DNA of 64,000 nucleotides, taken from NCBI GenBank assembly GCA_010279815.1, contig QEOQ01000214.1:1672772-1736771 (forward strand), read 5' to 3'. Source of the DNA: Brachionus plicatilis. Taxonomy: Eukaryota > Rotifera > Eurotatoria > Ploima > Brachionidae. Under the pieces are notes generated by a model that was given only the letters and a program-made list of their open reading frames with translations, was not told the origin of the DNA and searched no databases. Positions 56,858 to 64,000 of this stretch are shown here, piece after piece. The number at the start of each line of letters is the position of its first letter. Position 1 is the stretch's first letter. A program made the translations under genes and the position numbers.

Positions 56858-58234
56858 ATGGTAACCTAGTCTAAAGGGGTTATGGGTTAATAGGGTGAAC
56901 GAATTTGAAAAACCCCTATATCTCCTTCATTTTTAAAGCTACTACCTAAAAAAATTTCTTGATATGTAGAACTCGAGGAGAGAAATCGAATGATATGTGT
57001 GAAATATTTAAAAAAAAAATCGTTATATGCTTTTTTTTCTCTTGAAGTTCGACTACGCCTAATGAGGTGAAATAGCCTCGAATTAGTGATTCGAGAGAAG
57101 GGTGCTTTAAGGCCCTAGGTAATACTTAAGCTCTAACCTATTTCGCTTGTTAGATTCAGCACATGCTAAAGTATCTAAGAGAATTTTTTTAGAATTTTAG
57201 GAAATGTCTTTAGGGCTTCATCTAATGGGGTTTTTTTTAAGGGCTTAAAAGGTTAAATAGACTTAACCCTATTAGTCAAAAAAATCACCCAATTAGTCCA
57301 AATAAGATTCTATTTAACCCATTTAACCGAATAAGACTATAAAAATGCAGTGACGATATTTTTTAATAATTAAAAAATTGTAAAATTATTTTCTCTCTCA
57401 CTCTCAAAAAATTTTTTTTTTAAAGCCGAGTTTTTATTTCAAACATAAAAAAAGCAAATTGTTTAAAAATAAGCTAAAAATGTCACAGAAAAAAGAAATT
57501 CAATCTAAAAAAAAAAATTATACTGTACAAAATCTAAAATACACAATCAGTGATGTAAATAGTAATAAGCAAAATAAGAACAAGAAGAGGCCAAAAATGC
57601 CAAAATAGCTAAAAAAAGGAACTGGAAGAGGAAGAGGACGACCACGAAAGCTTGTTGAAAGCAAATTAACACCAGATTAAAATGATAACTTATCAGAATC
57701 CGAAATATTGTGTAGCTCATGTGAAACAAAGATGGCTGAAGAGAAAGAAAACACGCCAAAATGGTTATCTTGTGAAAAGTGCTCAAATTGGGTTTGTTTT
57801 AGTTGTTTGTCAAAAGAATTTAAAAAAAAAACAAAAAAAGAATTTTTATGTGATGATTGTAAAGATTAACTTTTACTTTTTTTTGAATTCGTTAAAACTC
57901 ACCTTTGCTCTGTTTCGAATAAATTAAATTAAATGAATTAAATAATTTTATTAAAAAATTCAAAAAATTTTCTTCTTAAATGTCAAATGGGTTAAAAGGG
58001 TTAAAATTCTTTTTTTGGGGTTAAATTTCGGGCTAATTGTATACAATTTTAGGTGTAATCGGGTTAACCGCTTTAACCCTTTTGGACCTCACATAATTAA
58101 CCGCGGAGCTAAAGGGGTTACTCAAAAAATTCGGGAAAATTGGGTGACTATTTTTGAAGTTTTTGAACAAAATGGGTGAGAAATAAGCAATAAAAAAAAA
58201 TATGGTCACAAAAAAATATAGACTAGGTTACCAT
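56858..58234. mobile_element. 1.38-kb terminal-repeat element carrying an AT-hook/PHD ORF
   Basis: The left end ATGGTAACCTAGTCTA is matched inverted at the right end (TAGACTAGGTTACCAT), 16 bp. AATAAT flanks both sides and may be a 6-bp target duplication. Both subterminal regions carry many GGGTTA/TAACCC motifs (about ten in the element), which are rare elsewhere in the window; these look like clustered binding sites. A decayed ORF with AT-hook and PHD finger lies in the middle (57480-57869). No recognisable transposase. Confidence 0.7.
57480..57869 (+). pseudogene. AT-hook plus PHD-finger ORF with two in-frame stops
   Basis: A single reading frame of 130 codons starting MSQKKEIQSKKKNYTVQN. 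It has the AT-hook GTGRGRGRPRKLVE and then a PHD-type zinc finger: ILCSSCETKM (C-x2-C), PKWLSCEKCSNWVCFSC (W-x-x-C-x2-C-x2-W-x-C-x2-C; the usual His position is Cys, as in some transposon PHDs), and FLCDDCKD (C-x2-C) before TAA. Two in-frame stops (TAG after KMPK, TAA after TPD) interrupt it, but there is no frameshift. It sits inside a terminal-repeat element, so it is likely an accessory chromatin-reading protein of that transposon. The antisense ORF here is a shadow. Confidence 0.65.
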
Positions 58235-60574
58235 AATAATTACAATTAAATTTAATAAAAAACACTAGAAAAAATACTACAACATAATTATTACACCTTT
58301 TTACCTAAAATAGTTTTTTAAATCTATTTAACAATCTATTTAAATGTTATTGTTTCTTTATTTTTTGTAATTTTTTACATAACGGGTGTTCAATAATAAA
58401 TGACCGTTTTTGTTTAATAGAAAAAAAATGTGTTCCAGTCGGTCAAAATGGCTGAAATTTTATACACATAAACTAACACCTTTCTTGTTTAAGAAATGGG
58501 TGTTATTAACTTTCCACCTCTAGTTAAACGGGAACGGTGCCAAATCACCTAAACCTACTTTTGACCAAAAATGTCCTCGAAGGTTTGAATTTTACCAATT
58601 TTTGATATACACATATTCTGATGTGAAATTTTAAGCTGTTTAAAATGAGCCATAAATCATTTCTCTATCATGTTCCGTTCGAAAAATATCCTTAAAAAAC
58701 CGCCAAAAAATGACCAATTTGTAAAATTCCAAAAAAATGCTGTTTTTGATTCTTTTTGCTATAACTTTCTAAAGAAACATTCAATCCAAATAAAATTTTA
58801 CACAATCATAGATGACTAAATAAGCTTTAAATAAACATATTAAATTTGTAGGTATCACTTTTGGTTTGACCAAGGAGTTATGAATAGACCAAAATTTGGT
58901 ATCTCATTTTTATGAATGTATTGATCTAAAAGCTTAAAGTAAAATATCTAAAAAGTATACTTAAATGAAAGCTAAATAAATCTAGTTTCTAAAAATATAT
59001 AGGACTAAAGGGTGGTAAAAATAAAAATACTGAAGTTTTTGTGGTAAACTTAATGAGAATATAAAGTAAAAATCCTTGATTTACTTTTTTAAAACTTTGA
59101 AAAGTAACAGGGTTAAATAAAATAAAATTGTGATTAAGAAAAAAAAAGAAAATATTTTCCATATTTTTAAATGAAAATTTTGGATCAAATGATTCACAAT
59201 TAATTAAAAACTTGGAAAAAAATTATATGACATGACATATATCAGTCACTCTTTAAAAAACTCAAAAGTACTTTAAAAAAATTAATTAAGTTTCAATTGA
59301 AAATCTAGGCTTTGATGCTGTGCATAGCTTTTTTCGGCATATTTCACCAACACAACTAGTTCAGCTTGAAAATATTTTTTGAATTTTCAAAACCAATGAA
59401 TTAAGTTATCAATTATCAATGAATTAAGTGTCAATTTGAAAATAAAAAATAGCTTATTAAAGTAAATTTATTTAAAAAATTTTCAGAGCCGGAGGTATCA
59501 ATTTGAAATTTTTGGCATAAATTTTCTTAATTCGATTCAAATCTTCTTTAAAATTAAAATGTACAAAAATCGACCATCTGAGTGCTAATTAAAAATATTG
59601 AAAATAAAGCTAATTTTAATTTTAAAAAAATCAATTTTGCTTTTAATTTCAAAATACAGATGAAATAATATAAAATAATCACTTTTGGCAACTTTTATTA
59701 ATTTCACTAAAATAGACTTTTGGACTTTAACTCATTAAATGATGATATTTATGTATCAGTTTTAGACGCTCTCAGACAGTTTTAATGATTATCTTAATAA
59801 TTTTAAATTTTTAAATTAATTTAAAAAGGAAATTGAATTTTTTAAGAATTAGTTTATAATATCAGCTTTAGTAAATTATATTAAATTCAAAATTATCTAT
59901 TTTTCTAAATGAATTAATTTTTCTGGCTGCGAATTTCAGATACGTCGGTCGAGATCGTCTTGTATAATAATATTTTCTTTTTACACTTAATTATAATAAT
60001 AATTAATTATAATATTAATAAATAACTTTTTTTAAACAAAATCAAAAAAGTTAATTAAATCAAAATTCAAATAAATTTGAGGTTACGAGAGAATGGAGTA
60101 ATTAATCTTTAATTTTTTGTTTTTAGAATATGGACAATTGTTTGATAGGAAAATTTTGAAGAGTCAAGTTTTTTGCATCTTTCCTGAATAGTTTCTAAAA
60201 TATATTGGGTAAGCAATTGACTATTAGAGAGATGGAAAGAAAATATTAGGGTTTATAAAAGGTTTTCAAATAATTAATCAAACTAAATTCGTACATTTTA
60301 TAATTAATTAACAAATATTAATAAATAGATTAATTTTGAATAATTTGAATAAAACCACAGTTACTGTGTCTATTAAATTTATCTGAGATGCAAAACTTAA
60401 TCTCGACCGACCATCATAAACAAATTTTTTAACATAAATATTTTTTTAATTAAAAAAATAAGATTTAACAAATAAATGATTATAAATAAATTTAGTACCC
60501 AAGTAAAAATTTTGGTGAAAATTTTATGAAAAAAATTCGAAATTTTGACCAAAAGATTCAATAGCATTACTTCT
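58235..60574. other. Intergenic, nothing firmly recognised
   Basis: 58385-58900 is slightly richer in GC (CATAACGGGTGTTCAATAAT, AACGGGAACGGTGCCAAATC) and may be a non-autonomous element. I find no matching inverted end. The rest is AT-rich. Confidence 0.3.
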
Positions 60575-63500
60575 CTCAAGTGCTCAAATTTTAAAAACTC
60601 CAGTTCTAGAGGACCACTTAAATACTATACAAATTCAAGTACAACCTCATGTCATTACTTAACGAAATAAAAATTGATTTAAATGAATCAGATATTTATT
60701 TTGATTTAAAAAATTACATTTCAATTACTAAGCCACGTAATAAATATGGAGGAGGAGTAGCTATTTTAGTTAAGAAAGGCATAGAATTAATTCAAGACTT
60801 TTCATTTGAGGAGTTTTCTTCAGAAATTCTCTCAATTATGATAAATTTTGGAAAAAACGATCAATTTAATGCATTTAGCCTATAAAACACACCTAATGTA
60901 CTTCTTAATTTTGATCTTTTTGAAAAAAAAATAGGAAATGTAAAAACTATATTCTTGGTGGTGATCTTAACGGTCGGAAAAAACAACCAGGCTGTCTAGG
61001 AGAAAATCAAAATGGAATTATTTTGGAAAAGATAATTAATGAATTATATTTTTTTGTAATCAATTAAAAAATCCCTTCTTTTAATATCTTTAATAGCGAA
61101 AATTTTGAAATTCTTGATTTGTTTTTAGTCTCATTCTCAGTTACAAATAAAAATAAATGAGTTTCGAGTTCTCAGCAATCAGAATTTGATAAGTGACCAT
61201 TTTCCAATCGAAACTTCTATGGCTTTCGATTAATTAATAACTGTGAAATCATTATCAAATAAGTTTAATTATAAAAAAGCAAATTGGCATTTATTTCGTG
61301 AAGTTTTAAATGTCCCAAGACATTTCTTAGTGGCATCTGCAGGGACGATTGACAAACAAATCGAAATAATTACCAAAAAATATTGTCAGCTGTACAAAAA
61401 AGTATACCTTTTCAGTCTTTAAAGTTTTCAAGAGCAGTCTACCGCCTTATATTGTGGATTTTATTAAATAATTAGGAAAAAAAGAAGATATTTTCAAAAA
61501 ACTCGCTGTCAAATGACGAAACAAAGATATAATCATTTAACATTGGAAATTAAAATTAGCCTGAAAAAATTTTGGAATCAAGATTGGTTTGATTTTATTT
61601 GAAAGATGTTGAAAAACCCCCTATCAAGCAGGCCATTATAGAAAAATATAAATAATTTTAGATCAAAAAAAGGATCAAATTTAATCCCGACCCTAACTCT
61701 TAACAACCTTGATTTCAAAACAGATGAGAAAAAAGGGAAATTATTTGGAAAAATATTATCTTCAACATTCAGTCTTAATTCTGACCTCGAAAACATTCAA
61801 AAAGATACAGAAATAACTCATTTTAATCTAAAATAATTTAAGAATAATAGTCAGCCAATTTTCAACGAAACGATTAGCCTTAATGATATGATTGTGGCAT
61901 TAAAAAGGTTAATGAGAGAAGCAGCTTGTGGATCTAACCTTATCCACAATTTATTGTTAAAAAACCTCCCTTTAAGTTTATTTAAAAAAAATAATAGATA
62001 TTTTTAATCTTAGTCTCCATGAAGGTACAGTACCTAAAACTTGGAAAAGTGATAATATCACAATAATACCTTAGAAATCTTCTCCTACACAAGACCCATC
62101 TAATTATCGAACAATAAGCATTAAAAGCTGTCTGGGTAAACTGCATGAAAGTATTATTTTTTCATGGTTATTAGATTTCTTGGAAAAAAATTCTTTGCTA
62201 ATTCAGGAACAATCTGGTTTTAGGAAACATCGAAGAACCGCAGATAATTTAGTTTTCCTTATCCAAAGGTTGTCGAATCTTTTAATAGAAAGAAAAAAGT
62301 ATGTTACTTATTTTTTGACATTTCTTAAGCTTTCGACAAAGTTTGACATGAAGGTATAATTTACAAGCTGATAAAGATAAATATACCTGCCTACTTAATT
62401 TATTGGAACAAATCGTTTCTTAACTGTAGAACATTTAAAGTAAATATAAATGATCACATTTGTGATGAATTCAAAATATCTGCTGGCGTTCCTGAAGGAG
62501 CAGTTATTAGTCTTTTATTATTTAGTATATTTATTAATGATATACAGTGGTGATTTGACACTAGGGTTTTTACCTTTTTTTACGTAAAATTACGTAAAAT
62601 TACGTAAATTTACCACTTTTTACGTAAATTTTCGTAATTTTACACTTGTAAGGACTGGTAAATTTACGTAAATTTACGCAATTTTACGAAATTTTACGAT
62701 AATTTTCGAAAAAACTGGTAAAAACAAAAGGGCCAAAAAAAAGCCAATTTTCAAGCAATTTCTTAGAATTTTTGGAAAATTTCAAAAAAACAAAAAAATT
62801 TTTAAAAAAAAAAATTTACATTTTTTTACGTAAATTTACGTAAAATCCGAATTTTTTAATTGTAAAATTTTGTAAAAAATTGTAAAGTACAGTAAATATT
62901 TTTATTTTAATAAATCAGACTATTTTAAATGGAAAAAATTAATGATTTGACCAGTCTCCATTATTTTGAATCACAATTGGGATAACCTAAATAAATAATT
63001 AATTTTGTTTTGAGTCAAATTTTTTTTTTAATAATACCTTTTTTAAATGACTTATATATGATAAACATTTTTTAGGTGTTAAAATTTTTTGGAACTTAAA
63101 TATAGTCTCAATGACCTCATCAGCTATAAACGTAATTTTACGTAATTTTACGTAAAAAAAGGTAAAAACCCTAGTGTCAAATCACCACTGTATCTAAAAG
63201 AAATAAATCTAATAAAGAATATTCACTTCTCTTCCAGACGATCTTGTCACTTTTTTTATTTATTAAAAAAATGGAAATATAGAAATAAGATAAATAAGTA
63301 CTTAGTTGAATTACAACAGTGGCTTTTCAAATGGAAAATGAAGATACTATTTCAGTCTTGCTCAATGATTTTTACTAAAAATAACAAAGAAAGTTCTGTG
63401 TTTGATTTAAGGATTTATGGGAATAGAATCGAAAACTTAAAAGAAATAAAGTGCCTGGGTATTAAATTTGATTCTAAATTAACCTTTTCTTCAATGATAG

Positions 63501-63675
63501 AAGAAATTAAAGAACGTTGCAATTCAAGGCTAAATTTAATAAAAATCTTGTCGAATAAAAAATGGGCCTTGACTTAAACACTTAAGGAAACCTTTATAAG
63601 TCTTTGATTGGATCTATTCTAGATTATTCTTTTCCTTGTCTTAGCTCTCTTTCAGAAACTAATATCAAAAGGTTA
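60575..63675 (+). mobile_element. Decayed LINE (same family as 5968-7300), interrupted by a MITE
   Basis: It begins in the endonuclease: SSSRGPLKYYTNSS, LNEIKIDLNESDIYF, YGGGVAILVKKGIELIQDF, then GGDLNGRKKQPGC. Low-quality linker follows, then RT: NETISLNDMIVALKRLM, AACGSNLIHN, FDIS-stop-AFDKV, TFKVNINDHICDEFKISAGV, then PEG in place of PQG. After the MITE insertion at 62545-63190 it continues as DLRIYGNRIENLKEIKCLGI and LGIKFDSKLTFSSMIEEI. There are many stops and frameshifts. It ends at 63675 where another hairpin MITE begins. Confidence 0.8.
62545..63190. mobile_element. 646-bp TA-flanked MITE with TTTACGTAAA repeats, nested in a LINE
   Basis: Left end CAGTGGTGATTTGACACTAG; the right end is its exact inverse. 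The repeats are perfect for at least 60 bp. TA flanks both sides. Removing the element and one TA restores the LINE frame around NDI-SKRNK, matching the homologous codons of the LINE at 6940-6970. The interior has many copies of the palindromic decamer TTTACGTAAA or part of it. TA duplications and CAGT ends point to Tc1/mariner-type mobilisation. Confidence 0.9.
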
Positions 63676-64000
63676 GGCAAAATGTAATTTATTGTACATT
63701 TTTATATTTTTACATTTTTACATTTTTGAGAGAAAAAAAAATCTCAAAATCAAATAATCTAAAACAATTTTCATTCAAAAAAAGTAATAACAAATTCGCA
63801 ATTACTTAAAAAGGAGTTTTAGAAAAATTAAAATGTAAAAACCAAGGATAATATTTTAAAATTCCCTTTTAATTAATTGCGAAATTATTGTTACTTATCT
63901 TGATGAAAATTCTTTAAGTTTTTTTATTTTGAGATTTTTATTTTTTCTCTCAAAAATGTAAAAATATAAAAATATAAAAATGTACAATAAATTACATTTT
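63676..64000. mobile_element. Hairpin MITE, GGCAAAATG-end family, copy 4, runs off the window
   Basis: Starts GGCAAAATGTAATTTATTGT and ends at the window edge with TGTACAATAAATTACATTTT. It is the reverse-complement relative of the element at 34277-34598 (shared block CCAAGGATAATATTTTAAAA and its complement). It has inserted into the LINE after ATCAAAAGGTTA. The target duplication on the right is beyond the window. Confidence 0.8.

Noticed and set aside
57547..57786. 79-codon minus-strand ORF rich in Phe/Leu
   Set aside because: Antisense to the PHD/AT-hook ORF, whose cysteine pattern is the real signal.

Overview
This is a very AT-rich animal nuclear DNA window (long A/T runs, only islands of higher GC in exons). 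Three protein-coding genes could be read end to end with GT-AG introns and consistent phases: a class A neuropeptide-type GPCR (+), the ciliary transition-zone protein CC2D2A (+), and the AP-3 adaptor delta subunit AP3D1 (-). A fourth, a RING-finger/coiled-coil/beta-propeller-like protein (-), is also intact. Many introns are about 50-70 bp. A ciliary gene plus a neuropeptide receptor means a ciliated metazoan. The extreme AT content, tiny introns and the style of the LINE reverse transcriptases remind me of monogonont rotifers (Brachionus-like). That assignment is inference and not certain.

Layout. 1-12.3 kb is repeat territory: a truncated Tc1 transposase, LINE pieces, hairpin MITEs with 8-9 bp target duplications, and a psq/pogo helix-turn-helix fragment. 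12.4-15.8 kb holds the five-exon GPCR. 16.5-23.1 kb is a graveyard of a CR1/jockey-like LINE tail, a Ginger/KRBA2-like integrase split by a decayed hAT transposase, scrambled short repeats and a possible captured host-gene fragment. 24.7-37.5 kb is CC2D2A in 18 exons; its large introns hold foldback elements, LINE tails and a hairpin MITE. 38.8-39.2 kb is a tiny AT-hook ORF inside an inverted-repeat cassette. 40.4-42.1 kb is the RING gene.

From 42.3 to 45.5 kb lies a broken kinesin-13 gene with a 719-bp inverted duplication, extra direct copies and a 6-bp microhomology junction. 45.6-46.2 kb is a pogo-like remnant. 47.0-47.7 kb is a second, internally deleted copy of the RING-gene region, which preserves the empty target site of a MITE present in the first copy. 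49.5-56.2 kb is AP3D1 in 11 exons. 56.9-58.2 kb is a terminal-repeat element carrying a decayed AT-hook plus PHD-finger ORF. 60.6-64.0 kb is a decayed LINE with one MITE (TA duplication) nested in it and a second hairpin MITE at its end.

Functionally the intact genes are unrelated housekeeping or signalling genes: ciliary gate, endolysosomal sorting, peptide sensing, a probable ubiquitin ligase. The most unusual parts are the kinesin inverted-duplication locus, the paired full/empty MITE site in the RING duplication, the AT-hook and PHD ORFs carried inside inverted-repeat elements, and a GPCR with a first intracellular loop of about 78 residues. I recognised no tRNA, rRNA or CRISPR. All similarity calls are by eye from remembered family features; no search was run.
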